From Granulicella rosea (lineage in GTDB: Bacteria; Acidobacteriota; Terriglobia; Terriglobales; Acidobacteriaceae), in the NCBI RefSeq assembly GCF_900188085.1, contig NZ_FZOU01000008.1, forward strand, positions 1 to 64,000: a stretch of DNA of 64,000 nt, in the 5' to 3' direction. Position 1 is the stretch's first letter; every line of letters begins with the position of its first letter. Positions 1 through 8,331 of this stretch are shown one piece after another. Both the position numbers and the translations under genes were made by a program. A model generated the notes under the pieces. That model was not told the DNA's origin and did no database searches. It saw only the letters and a list, made by a program, of their open reading frames with translations.

Positions 1-1943
1 AAGCGCGCGCTTACGTCTATACCAACCTTGCGCTCCAGTTCCTCGATAAGCGCTACGGAACGGCGCTGGCGGTCTCGAACGCGACCGTGCTCGCCTACTG
101 CCAGCTCGCAGCGGGCCTTACCGTCGATCCCTATGGCGGCTATTGGTTCTCGCTCAAAGGCCTGGGCCTGGAGGTGAACGGCACCGGCAACGGCAGCTTC
201 GATGGCGGCTACGGGCTGAACGACGAGCATCTGAACATCGCCCTCGCAAAGATCCTCGCGGACAACGGCCTCGAAACCTCGACCAGCCATCCCATCCGCG
301 ATATCGCTGTCAGCGGCGTCGCCAGCTTCTCGAACTTCCTGCAACCGGGGCTTCTTGCCACGGGTTCGACCTTCACCGCCACCCAGCGCATCGACGAGGA
401 CATCACCTTCCGCAAGAACCTCAATGTCGGCGAGGTCGAGCCAGGCGGGGACTACTATGCTGCGGGGAGCTTCGCCGACCCGTACGCCCTCCACGGCATG
501 TACCGCGAAAAGGCGCTTGGCATCACCTGGACCCTGCCTGCCTTCGGCTCCGGCCACTTCGACGACACCCTCTCCGATTATCTGCACGAGTTCCTGAACT
601 ACTCCGCACTCTGCGCCAAGGTCAACAGTACATCCGACTCCACCGGCGTCAGCTTTCTACAGGAGGCCACCCACCCCGACGGCGTCTTCGTCGACCCCAC
701 CGGCAGCTCACTGGCGGTCAAGTACAAAGGTGAGACCCTGGACATGGTACTCAACTTTCGACCCTTGCAGGCGCCCGGCGCCAGCGGAGTGAAGCCTTCC
801 GCCGCCAACGAGGTAGTCGACAACCTCGCCCGCGTACACGACACGACCGCGACGATCGACCGTGTCGCTACGTTCGCCATGCCGGCCACGACCGCCACAG
901 GCGCCTCCGGCGGCTACACCTCCGGAGCCTTCGGCACGCTCTACATCGGCCGCTACGGCAACTACCTCGCAGGCCTGAACTGGCAAAGCAATGCCGTCTC
1001 CATGACGCTTCCGCCGGACATGACCACAGGGACGGCGACCGATGTCGCCACCGGCGTGAACTACGACCTGACCCAGACCTCAGTTATCTCCGTGCCCGCC
1101 CAGAGCGGTGTGGTGCTGTATCAATCGCTGCCTACGGCCACGCTAAGCTCAACCACGGTCAACCTCGGCGCGGTGGCGCCCGGCAGTTCCGCCACGCGGG
1201 TTGTCACCCTCTCGAACACCGGCTCCGGGCCGCTACTGATCGGCGCCTTGAGTCTCGCAGGCAGCAATACGAACGACTATGCCTACACCTCGACGTGTGG
1301 GTCCAGTCTGGCTGTGGGCGCCCCCTGCACGATTAGCTTTACCTTTACGCCATCGGCATCCGGCACACGCACCGCATCGTTTTCTCTGCTCACCTGCGTT
1401 TCGAAGACGGCCCAGATCGTCTCCCTCACCGGCGGTTCGAACCTGCCGACACTGACCATTGCGCCGGCTAGCTTCTCCCGCTTTTTCGACACGCCGAATC
1501 CCACCCTGACCTATACGCTGAGTGGCTTCGTCGGCAGCGACACCCAGGCGAACTCAACTACCGGAGCGCCATCGCTCGCGACTCTGGCCGTGCGTACGTC
1601 GCCCGCAGGCTCCTACACCATCTCCGCAAGCGCCGGAACGCTGCAGAGCAGCAAGTACTTCCTTCAGTTCGCAACCGGCACGCTGACCGTGACAGGCGGC
1701 GCTCCGCAACGCATCACCTTCGCGCCGCTGGCTCCGCTGAGCAACGGTTCGACACTGCGGCTCTCGGCCTCCACCAGCTCGGGCCTGCCGGTTGCCTTCA
1801 ATGTGGTCAGCGGGCCGGCGACGATCTCCGGCACACTGCTGACGACAAACGGTACAGGCGCCGTCGTGGTCAACGCGGCACAGGCCGGCGACGCCACCTA
1901 CGCAGCGGCGGTATCCACCACAAGGAGCCTTTCGGTCCAATGA
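1..1943 (+). CDS. Secreted enzyme-like protein with anchor-D and MBG-like modules, 5' truncated
   Basis: The reading frame is open from base 3, so the true start lies outside the window. The first 340 or so visible residues look enzymatic (a tyrosine- and tryptophan-rich region, then beta-sandwich-like sequence ending around SGVVLYQ), but I cannot assign a family. A polysaccharide lyase or hydrolase would fit the neighbours; that is inference. After it comes a module of about 100 residues resembling choice-of-anchor-D domains, with the hallmark end of CTISFTFTPSASGTRTASF. Next is an MBG-like module (PNPTLTYTLSGF, GSYTISASAG, GTLTVTG) and a short Ser/Thr/Gly-rich tail. These modules are typical of extracellular proteins. 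The stop overlaps the next start (ATGA at 1940-1943), so the next gene is probably translationally coupled. Confidence 0.75.
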   Translation, partial: ARAYVYTNLALQFLDKRYGTALAVSNATVLAYCQLAAGLTVDPYGGYWFSLKGLGLEVNGTGNGSFDGGYGLNDEHLNIALAKILADNGLETSTSHPIRDIAVSGVASFSNFLQPGLLATGSTFTATQRIDEDITFRKNLNVGEVEPGGDYYAAGSFADPYALHGMYREKALGITWTLPAFGSGHFDDTLSDYLHEFLNYSALCAKVNSTSDSTGVSFLQEATHPDGVFVDPTGSSLAVKYKGETLDMVLNFRPLQAPGASGVKPSAANEVVDNLARVHDTTATIDRVATFAMPATTATGASGGYTSGAFGTLYIGRYGNYLAGLNWQSNAVSMTLPPDMTTGTATDVATGVNYDLTQTSVISVPAQSGVVLYQSLPTATLSSTTVNLGAVAPGSSATRVVTLSNTGSGPLLIGALSLAGSNTNDYAYTSTCGSSLAVGAPCTISFTFTPSASGTRTASFSLLTCVSKTAQIVSLTGGSNLPTLTIAPASFSRFFDTPNPTLTYTLSGFVGSDTQANSTTGAPSLATLAVRTSPAGSYTISASAGTLQSSKYFLQFATGTLTVTGGAPQRITFAPLAPLSNGSTLRLSASTSSGLPVAFNVVSGPATISGTLLTTNGTGAVVVNAAQAGDATYAAAVSTTRSLSVQ

Positions 1944-3703
1944 ATCCCATACGCGCGCGCATCGGTCTTCTCTTCCTGGCAGCCGCGGCGATGGTCGGCT
2001 GCGGAGGTACATCTACAACCGCAAATGGCGGCGGCAGCACCCCGGTTACGCCTGTTGCAAGCCTCGTCCACGGCGCCGTCACCAACGGCGCGCTACCGTT
2101 GCAATCGGCCAGCGTGCAGCTCTACACCGTTGGGGCCAGCGGCCTTGCATCCGCTGCCGCTCCATTGCTTGCGAATGCAGTGACGACGGACGCCACAGGA
2201 GCCTTTTCCTTCCCCTTGCCAGCCTGCGGCTCGGCGACGCTGGTCTATCTGTCTGCAACCGGCGGCAGCAGCGGCGCGGGCGCGAACGGCGCCACCTCGT
2301 TACTCGCCGCGCTGGGTCCGTGCAGCGCCCTTACGAGCTCCAGCAGCTTTCATATCGACGAGCTGACAACCGTGGCCACTGTCTTTGCGCTGGCCCCCTT
2401 TATCGCCGATGCCGCCCACATCGGCGCATCCGGAAACGTCCCCGCCGGCCTGGCAAACGCCTTTTCGATGGTCAATGCTCTCGTCAATACGACATCCGGC
2501 GCCATGCCTGGGCCTACCCTTGCAACCAGTGCAACGGCGCCGGTCGCAACCCTCAACACGTTGGCGAATATCCTTGCAGGCTGCATCCGCACCGCATCCC
2601 CCACCAGCTCCGCCTGCGCACCGCTGCTTACCGCCACCTCGTCTGCAGACACCCTGGGCGCCACTCTGCGGATTGCCCATCAGCCCGCCTCTTACCCCGG
2701 CCTCTATGCACTCGCCGCCAACTCGACGGCCTACAGCCCCAGCCTGACCGCAGCCCCCACGGATTGGACGCTCGCTCTCCGGATAGCCGCCAGCGGACTG
2801 GCCACGCCCTTCGGCATCGCCATCGACGGCGCTGGAAACGGCTGGGTGACCAACGAAAGCGCCGCCAGTCTGGTGCAGCTATCGCCCGCAGGCACAACGC
2901 TGCTCACCGTTACGGGAAGCGGTCTGCTTGCGCCGCGTGGCGTCGCAATCGATCGCTCGGGCAATCTGTGGGTCGCCAATACGGGAGCGGATTCCGTGCT
3001 GAAACTTTCGAGCACGGGCTCACTGCTGGCGAAGGCATCCACCGGCCTGAACGCACCCACGGCCATTGCAAACGACTCCGCTGGGAATGCGTGGGTTGCG
3101 AACACTGGAGGCAATAGCGTCATACAGCTCTCGTCCACGGGGATCGTTCTCACAAATACTATTGGATTAAGCGCACCTTCGGGCATTGCGCTCGACAGCG
3201 CGGGAAACGTATGGGTGGCGAATACGGGCGCCGATAATGTTCTTCAAATGACGCACGCCGGTGCGCTCTCCAACACCGTCTCGGACGGCGTGACGCAGGC
3301 CCCAGGCGCGCTCGCGATCGACAGCAACTCGAACCTCTGGTTCACCGGCTCCGTCCCGTCGCAGACCGCTGTTCAGGGTGCGCTTGCCAAAGTCGCCTCA
3401 TCCGACACGGCATCAGCGCCTGTGCTCAGCATGGCTGCGATTCCAGGCTCGATCGCAACCTCGGGAGCGGATATCTGGGTCGCGAACGCCGCAACCGGGG
3501 GAGGCCTGATGCTCTTCCACGCCAGCTCTAATGCACCACTTTCGCCTGCCGCCGGCTTTGGATCGCTGAACGCTCCGGCAGGCATTGCCGTCGATGCCTC
3601 CGGCAATGTGTGGGTCGCCTGCGCCGGTGACAATACGGTCTCCATCTTTCTCGGCCTGACGACTCCCGTCATGACGCCTCTGGCACAGACGGTGGGACCA
3701 TAA
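1940..3703 (+). CDS. NHL-repeat lipoprotein with carboxypeptidase-regulatory-like domain
   Basis: 587 aa. The N-terminus is a lipoprotein signal with the lipobox AMVGC (Cys21), so the mature protein is probably outer-membrane anchored. Residues 40-110 look like a carboxypeptidase-regulatory/transthyretin-like fold (VHGAVTNGALPLQSASVQLY). Residues 138-155 (HIDELTTVATVFALAP) and 203-215 (TLNTLANILAGC) are two motifs shared with the larger proteins at 3919-6741 and 45898-48522. From about residue 285 to the end there are five to six NHL/streptogramin-lyase-like propeller repeats of the type GIAIDGAGNGWVTN and GVAIDRSGNLWVANTG. It overlaps the upstream gene by 4 bp. The function is unknown; NHL propellers usually bind ligands or partners, so a surface binding role is inferred. 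Confidence 0.85.
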   Translation: MNPIRARIGLLFLAAAAMVGCGGTSTTANGGGSTPVTPVASLVHGAVTNGALPLQSASVQLYTVGASGLASAAAPLLANAVTTDATGAFSFPLPACGSATLVYLSATGGSSGAGANGATSLLAALGPCSALTSSSSFHIDELTTVATVFALAPFIADAAHIGASGNVPAGLANAFSMVNALVNTTSGAMPGPTLATSATAPVATLNTLANILAGCIRTASPTSSACAPLLTATSSADTLGATLRIAHQPASYPGLYALAANSTAYSPSLTAAPTDWTLALRIAASGLATPFGIAIDGAGNGWVTNESAASLVQLSPAGTTLLTVTGSGLLAPRGVAIDRSGNLWVANTGADSVLKLSSTGSLLAKASTGLNAPTAIANDSAGNAWVANTGGNSVIQLSSTGIVLTNTIGLSAPSGIALDSAGNVWVANTGADNVLQMTHAGALSNTVSDGVTQAPGALAIDSNSNLWFTGSVPSQTAVQGALAKVASSDTASAPVLSMAAIPGSIATSGADIWVANAATGGGLMLFHASSNAPLSPAAGFGSLNAPAGIAVDASGNVWVACAGDNTVSIFLGLTTPVMTPLAQTVGP

Positions 3704-3918
3704 GCTCACGCGATCCTGTCCCGCTGCGGACTTTGGGGGTTTGCGGCGCGTTTTCGTGGGGCTCAAAATAATTCTTGTTATCGTTATCTTTTTGATCCTA
3801 TAATTCCGCTCGCAAGCAAAACCCAGCGCGTCCAACCTCTAAACGAATCGAACGTACGGTTTGTTTAGAGAACGTTATCTGAACACCATTCTCCAATCCA
3901 CCATCGAGAGATTCGCAT
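3704..3918 (+). promoter_or_regulatory. Intergenic promoter region
   Basis: This 215-bp gap is clearly more AT-rich than its surroundings. It holds a sigma70-like promoter (TTGTTA at 3775-3780, 18-bp spacer, TATAAT at 3799-3804). A tandem GTTATCGTTATC (3777-3788) overlaps the -35 box. A near-palindrome, GAGAACGTTATCT, lies further down at 3868-3880. A weak ribosome-binding site GAGAG (3906-3910) precedes the ATG at 3919. All of this is read directly; activity is inferred. Confidence 0.6.
3868..3880 (+). promoter_or_regulatory. LacI-like operator candidate (motif A, site 1)
   Basis: GAGAACGTTATCT is one mismatch from the perfect palindrome GATAACGTTATC. Its core GAGAACGTTAT recurs at 21496-21506 upstream of a TonB receptor, and a one-base variant is at 10346-10358 upstream of GH127. 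A central CG in a palindrome is typical of LacI-family operators. No LacI gene is present in the window, so the regulator is unidentified. Confidence 0.5.
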
Positions 3919-6741
3919 ATGTCCTTGAAACCGCACTCCGCAGCCCGCACGCTTCTCGGCGTCTCCTTCGCCACCGCCTTCACGCTCATCCTGTCCGGAT
4001 GCGGACTGGGAGCCGCGGGGAGCGGCAATCCTGTCAGCGCCAGCGCAGCGATCTCTTCGACCGGGATCGCCGGCTCGGTCCACGGAGGCCGCCAGCCCAT
4101 CTCGGGAGCGACCGTGCAGCTCTATGAGGTTGGCGCCACCGGCTACACCACTGGACTCGCTAAACCGATTCTCACGACCGCCGTGACGACCAACAGCACC
4201 GGCGGGTTCTCCATCACCGGCGACTACACCTGCGATGCCGGGAGCTATGTCTACATCACAGCGAGCGGTGGAAACCCGGGCAGCGGCGCCAACAATCCCA
4301 ACATCACACTCATGGCCGCGCTCGGCTCCTGCAGCTATCTGAAGGCCAACGCCGCCACCACCTTCCTCAACATCAACGAGGTCACCACGGTGGCTGGCGC
4401 TTATGCACTGGCACAGTTCTTCGGCGGAAGCAGCTTCGGCACGCCGCTCAGCAGCCAGCCGGGCATCGCCGGCGCAAGCGCACCCGCCGACAACTTCACC
4501 ACCTCCAGCACCAACGTTCAGGGCATCGCGAACGCCATGGCGCTTGCGCAGGTGATCGCGAGCAATGCGACCGGCGCCTCGCCCGGCAACAACGCTAATG
4601 GCACGGCGACGGTGGAGTATTGGCAGGTCAACACCCTGGCGGACATCCTCGCCGGATGCGTTAACTCGCAGGGTCTGGCGGATAGCAGCAACACCTCCTG
4701 CGCGACGCTGTTCAGCAACGTCAACGCGCCGACCGGAGCACAGGCTCCGGCTGACACCCTGCAGGCGGCGGTCGCCATGGCTCTGAACCCAACCTTGACG
4801 GCGACTAAGATCGCCAATCTTTACGGCATCATCACGGCGGTCGGCACACCGTTCCTGCCCGATGCGACCGCCGCGACCAAGGTCTACGACCTGTCACTCG
4901 CGGTCGCCTATAACCCCGCCAGCAACAACGGCTCCAGCGCGGCCGGCACAGCAAACCTCTCCGGCGGCGGCGTTGGGTCGGTGACCATCACCAACGGCGG
5001 CTCCGGCTACACCACCGCGCCCGCCGTCGTCTTCACCGGCGGCACGGGCTCCGGCGCCGCTGGCACAGCGACCGTCTCCGGGGGTACGGTAACGGGCGTC
5101 AACATGACCGCAGCCGGTTCCTACACGGTCGCGCCATCGGTCGTGTTCACCTCCCAGATCCTTGCCCAACCGACCCAGATCGCCTTCGACTCCTATGGCA
5201 ACGCATGGGTCGCCAATCATCCCACCAGCGCGCTGAACAATGCGGCCAATCCGACCGGTTCGCTGAACGACTTCGTCGTGGAGCTCGACCCCATGGGCGA
5301 TCCCATCCCTGCCGGCTCGGCTGGAACCTACCAGACCACGGGCTACTCGGTGGGCGGGACCGCAACCACGCTCGCAGGCTTCGCCAGCTCCACGACCTTC
5401 CCCTTCTTCTCGGTCACGGTCGATACCAACAACAACGTCTGGCTCGCCGACAAGACCAACTCAAACGTCGTGAAGATCCCCGGCTCCGGTGCGGTTGTCA
5501 CTTCGTCGGGCATCGCCACCACCTCGAACGGAGGCTCCGCCGGCGCTGTCGGTTATCCCCTCTCGAACACCACCGGAACCCCCGCGGTGACCGCCGGCAT
5601 TGCGCCTGAATATATCGCCATCGACGGTGCGAACGACGTTTATATCGCCACCGCCAGCGGCACCCAGACCAACACCTGCACGACGGCCGCCGCCACCGGA
5701 GGCTTCTCCGGCAGCGGCAAAGGACTGGTCACCTTCGTCGGCGGAAGCCCCACCAATGTCAACTACGGGCGCTTCAGCGCGACGGAAAACGCCCCGATCT
5801 TGGTCGACGGCGGCACGGCCAAGTTCACCTCCAATGGGAACCTCATCCCCGGCCAGCCCTTCGTCTGGGGACTAGGCTACAACCTGGGCGGAACCAACAC
5901 CTCCACCGGCGCTTACACGGGTCTCGTGTGGCAGAGCTATGGCGGCAGCAACGGCGCAAACGCTCTGGGCTGCTACACGCCGGACTCCTATGACGGCGTC
6001 TCCACCACGGCATCCGGCATTGCCAGCACGCTCGATACGACCGCGACTACCGCTCTACCGGGTACCCTCGGAACCAGCAACGTCACCGTCGTTCCCGCCA
6101 TCAACGGCTCCGCCGCGGCCTATGTGATCGGCTCCGACTACGGCCTGGCGCTCGATGGCTCCGGCGATGTCTGGCTGAGCAACACCAGCTATGTCGACAG
6201 CACCAGCGCGACGCCAGGAAGTGGAGCACACGGAACGCTCAGCAACAGCATCACGAAGATCACACCGTCCTACAGCGCTGCCCTCACCCCCGCCGATGCC
6301 GCCGCCAACTGGGCCTACACCATCTACCACGATCTGGGCGGTCAAAGCACCGGCTCCACCGCCGTCCAGGCCCGCCTGCTGACGACCGATGGGGCAAGCA
6401 ATGTGTGGTTTACCTTCAGCACAGGCGCCTCGACTGTCGGCGCCATCAACAGCTCCACCAACGCCGCCATCTCTCCGAACTACGGTGTAACGGGCGCTCC
6501 GGGCGCGGGCTTCTTCGGCTCCGCCTGCCCCAGCACCTGCTACTTCACCGGCACCACCACCAGCTACCAGCGGTATAACGGAGCCAAGCAGCCGGTCGTC
6601 GATTCTTCCGGTAACGTCTGGCTGCCGATGAACGGCACGGCGCTGTATCCGAAGATCGTCGAACTCGTCGGACCAGCCGTGCCGCTGGCGGCGCCTGCGT
6701 CGCTCGCTATCGCCAACGGCAAGTTCGGTCAGAAACCCTAA
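3919..6741 (+). CDS. Large NHL-repeat lipoprotein
   Basis: 940 aa. The lipoprotein signal ends in the lipobox LILSGC (Cys28). A carboxypeptidase-regulatory-like domain follows (VHGGRQPISGATVQLYEVG), then the family motifs INEVTTVAGAYALAQF and NTLADILAGCVNS. The rest is dominated by NHL-like repeats (IAFDSYGNAWVANH, VTVDTNNNVWLADK, GLALDGSGDVWLSN, PVVDSSGNVWLPMNG). Around residues 350-415 there is a Gly/Thr-rich insert with two copies of a GSGYTTAPAVVFTGG-type repeat, which the paralogue at 45898-48522 lacks. The protein ends in GKFGQKP, matching the KIGSKP end of that paralogue. A well-formed promoter and candidate operator lie upstream. The role is unknown; a surface-anchored binding protein is the best inference. 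Confidence 0.85.
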   Translation: MSLKPHSAARTLLGVSFATAFTLILSGCGLGAAGSGNPVSASAAISSTGIAGSVHGGRQPISGATVQLYEVGATGYTTGLAKPILTTAVTTNSTGGFSITGDYTCDAGSYVYITASGGNPGSGANNPNITLMAALGSCSYLKANAATTFLNINEVTTVAGAYALAQFFGGSSFGTPLSSQPGIAGASAPADNFTTSSTNVQGIANAMALAQVIASNATGASPGNNANGTATVEYWQVNTLADILAGCVNSQGLADSSNTSCATLFSNVNAPTGAQAPADTLQAAVAMALNPTLTATKIANLYGIITAVGTPFLPDATAATKVYDLSLAVAYNPASNNGSSAAGTANLSGGGVGSVTITNGGSGYTTAPAVVFTGGTGSGAAGTATVSGGTVTGVNMTAAGSYTVAPSVVFTSQILAQPTQIAFDSYGNAWVANHPTSALNNAANPTGSLNDFVVELDPMGDPIPAGSAGTYQTTGYSVGGTATTLAGFASSTTFPFFSVTVDTNNNVWLADKTNSNVVKIPGSGAVVTSSGIATTSNGGSAGAVGYPLSNTTGTPAVTAGIAPEYIAIDGANDVYIATASGTQTNTCTTAAATGGFSGSGKGLVTFVGGSPTNVNYGRFSATENAPILVDGGTAKFTSNGNLIPGQPFVWGLGYNLGGTNTSTGAYTGLVWQSYGGSNGANALGCYTPDSYDGVSTTASGIASTLDTTATTALPGTLGTSNVTVVPAINGSAAAYVIGSDYGLALDGSGDVWLSNTSYVDSTSATPGSGAHGTLSNSITKITPSYSAALTPADAAANWAYTIYHDLGGQSTGSTAVQARLLTTDGASNVWFTFSTGASTVGAINSSTNAAISPNYGVTGAPGAGFFGSACPSTCYFTGTTTSYQRYNGAKQPVVDSSGNVWLPMNGTALYPKIVELVGPAVPLAAPASLAIANGKFGQKP

Positions 6742-6766
6742 CGCTTCACTCAACCGCGCGCTGGTG

Positions 6767-6797
6767 CATGGGAGGGCGATGACTCGGCCCTCCCATG
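6767..6797 (+). terminator. Strong hairpin after the NHL lipoprotein gene
   Basis: A perfect 11-bp inverted repeat: CATGGGAGGGC (6767-6777), 9-nt loop, GCCCTCCCATG (6787-6797), 26 bp after the stop codon. There is no T-tract, so Rho-independent termination is uncertain, but position and stem strength suggest a transcript end. Confidence 0.55.
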
Positions 6798-6922
6798 TCA
6801 GCGCCAGCCGCTCCTTCTCGCCTACTGACTGCTAAGATCGCCAAGTGGCTTCAACGCTCGCCGCGCCCGCCTTCGGGTTGCTCCCGAAGAGGCAAAGGAT
6901 CGGGTTTCACCTCCAACCTTTC

Positions 6923-7975
6923 ATGCCAAAGACCAAGATGACCCTTCGCCTGACTCGGCTCGGAAATGTCGCTCTCCTCCTTGGCGTGCTCCTCGCGGCA
7001 ACCATCGCCGGAGCCCAGCATAAGACCGGAATCGTTGTGCCCGGTGAGCCGTGGCGCGACAATCGCGGCGAACTGATCCAGGCTCATGGTGGCGGCATTC
7101 TGCACCTGAAGGACACGTGGTACTGGTTTGGCGAGGATCGGACCGAGACCAACGATCCGGCCAGGCGCTATGTCGCGTGTTACTCGTCCACCGATCTGGT
7201 GCACTGGACTTATCGTCGTCAGGTGGTCGCCCTGGCTGAGCCTGAGGATCTTGGCGCCAAGTGGATACTCGAGCGTCCGAAGGTGTTCTACAACCGGAAG
7301 ACGCATAAATTCGTGATGTACGTTCACCTCGATGGCCCCGGGCCGTCCCCTGCGCCTGGCTCCTTCGGCTATAACGTTGCGAAGGTAGGGATCCTCACGA
7401 GCGATACCGTCGACGGAGACTACAAGTGGGTGCGCAGCCTCCGGCCGCTCGATCAGGAGAGCCGGGACATCGGCCAGTTCATCGACGACGACGGCAGCGC
7501 ATACCTGATCTTCGAGTCGCGCCCAACCAAGGGTTTTTTCATCGCAAGGCTTTCGGCCGACTATCTCAACGTGGAGTCGAAGGTCGCCTTCATCGACGCA
7601 CCGCTCGAAGGCGGCGCGATCGTTCACTACAAGGGCCTGTACTACGCGTTGGGATCGCACCTCACGGGATGGCGCCCCAACCCCAACGTTTACGCCACTG
7701 CGCCGAGCCTTGCGGGGCCGTGGTCGACGATGCGCGACATCGCTCCGCCTGAGACCAATACCTACAACTCGCAGTCGAGCATGTTGATCAAAGTGACGGG
7801 CAGCAAGATGACCAGCGTCCTCTATGTCGGAGACCGGTGGAGTCCGAAGGCTCTCTGGGACTCGCGGTATATCTGGATGCCGCTCTCGATCGACGGCGAG
7901 CACATGACACTGCCTGAACCACGCCCCTGGAGCATCGACGTCGAGACCGGGGTAACGCACATTCTGCAACCTTGA
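6923..7975 (+). CDS. GH43 family glycosidase, exo-beta-1,3-galactanase-like
   Basis: A secreted GH43-fold five-bladed propeller. I start it at ATG 6923 because MPKTKMTLRLTRLGN followed by a hydrophobic stretch ending AGAQ is a normal signal peptide; ATG 6938 is an alternative and the longer frame from 6845 is unlikely. The mature N-terminus has AHGGGIL followed by YWFGED, which resembles the GH43 subgroup of exo-beta-1,3-galactanases (subfamily 24). That subgroup lacks the usual N-terminal Asp base. ILERPKV would supply the general acid Glu and QFIDDDGSAYL the pKa-modulating Asp. These assignments are recalled family patterns, not an alignment. About 350 aa, the usual size for one catalytic domain with no extra module. 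It probably removes galactose from arabinogalactan side chains. Confidence 0.75.
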   Translation: MPKTKMTLRLTRLGNVALLLGVLLAATIAGAQHKTGIVVPGEPWRDNRGELIQAHGGGILHLKDTWYWFGEDRTETNDPARRYVACYSSTDLVHWTYRRQVVALAEPEDLGAKWILERPKVFYNRKTHKFVMYVHLDGPGPSPAPGSFGYNVAKVGILTSDTVDGDYKWVRSLRPLDQESRDIGQFIDDDGSAYLIFESRPTKGFFIARLSADYLNVESKVAFIDAPLEGGAIVHYKGLYYALGSHLTGWRPNPNVYATAPSLAGPWSTMRDIAPPETNTYNSQSSMLIKVTGSKMTSVLYVGDRWSPKALWDSRYIWMPLSIDGEHMTLPEPRPWSIDVETGVTHILQP

Positions 7976-7991
7976 TCTCTCGGAGAAGTTC

Positions 7992-8312
7992 ATGACAGCA
8001 CGTTTCGCGACCATCTGGTTTGGGCTGCTGCTTTGTGTCCTGGCAGTGGCTTCTTACGCATAGTCCGCGCCACCCACGGAGGTGTGGCGATACTCGGTGC
8101 GCGTCGGCAACGATCCGGCGCCGCATTGGAGTTCCATTCAAAATGCCCCGCGCCGATGAGCAAATCGCTCTGGAAGCCACTGCTGACGCAGGTCTGCCTT
8201 CCCGGTTGAGGTCGTGGTGGCGGCCTTTCAATGGGGCCGTTCGGTCGAACCGAAGGTGAAGACCGCCGACACGGAACTCCCCTTCCACATCACGCGATCG
8301 CCGGCGCCGTGA
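7992..8312 (+). pseudogene. Decayed gene for a small secreted protein
   Basis: ATG 7992 has a good ribosome-binding site (GGAGAAG). It encodes MTARFATIWFGLLLCVLAVA SYA, a perfect signal peptide, then hits TAG at 8061, just where cleavage would be expected. The same frame continues with protein-like sequence (SAPPTEVWRYSVRVGNDP) to TGA at 8157. After another TGA it resumes as VEVVVAAFQWGRSVEP up to TGA 8310. A different frame in between reads FKMPRADEQIALEATADAG, suggesting frameshifts. The original function is not recognisable. Sequencing error could explain one stop but hardly all. Confidence 0.5.
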
Positions 8313-8331
8313 GCTTTGTCCCGCGTCCGAT

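Noticed and set aside
4900..5200. DNA-level tandem repeats as a mobile element
   Set aside because: The repetition is a protein-level Gly/Thr repeat without inverted ends or direct-repeat target sites.
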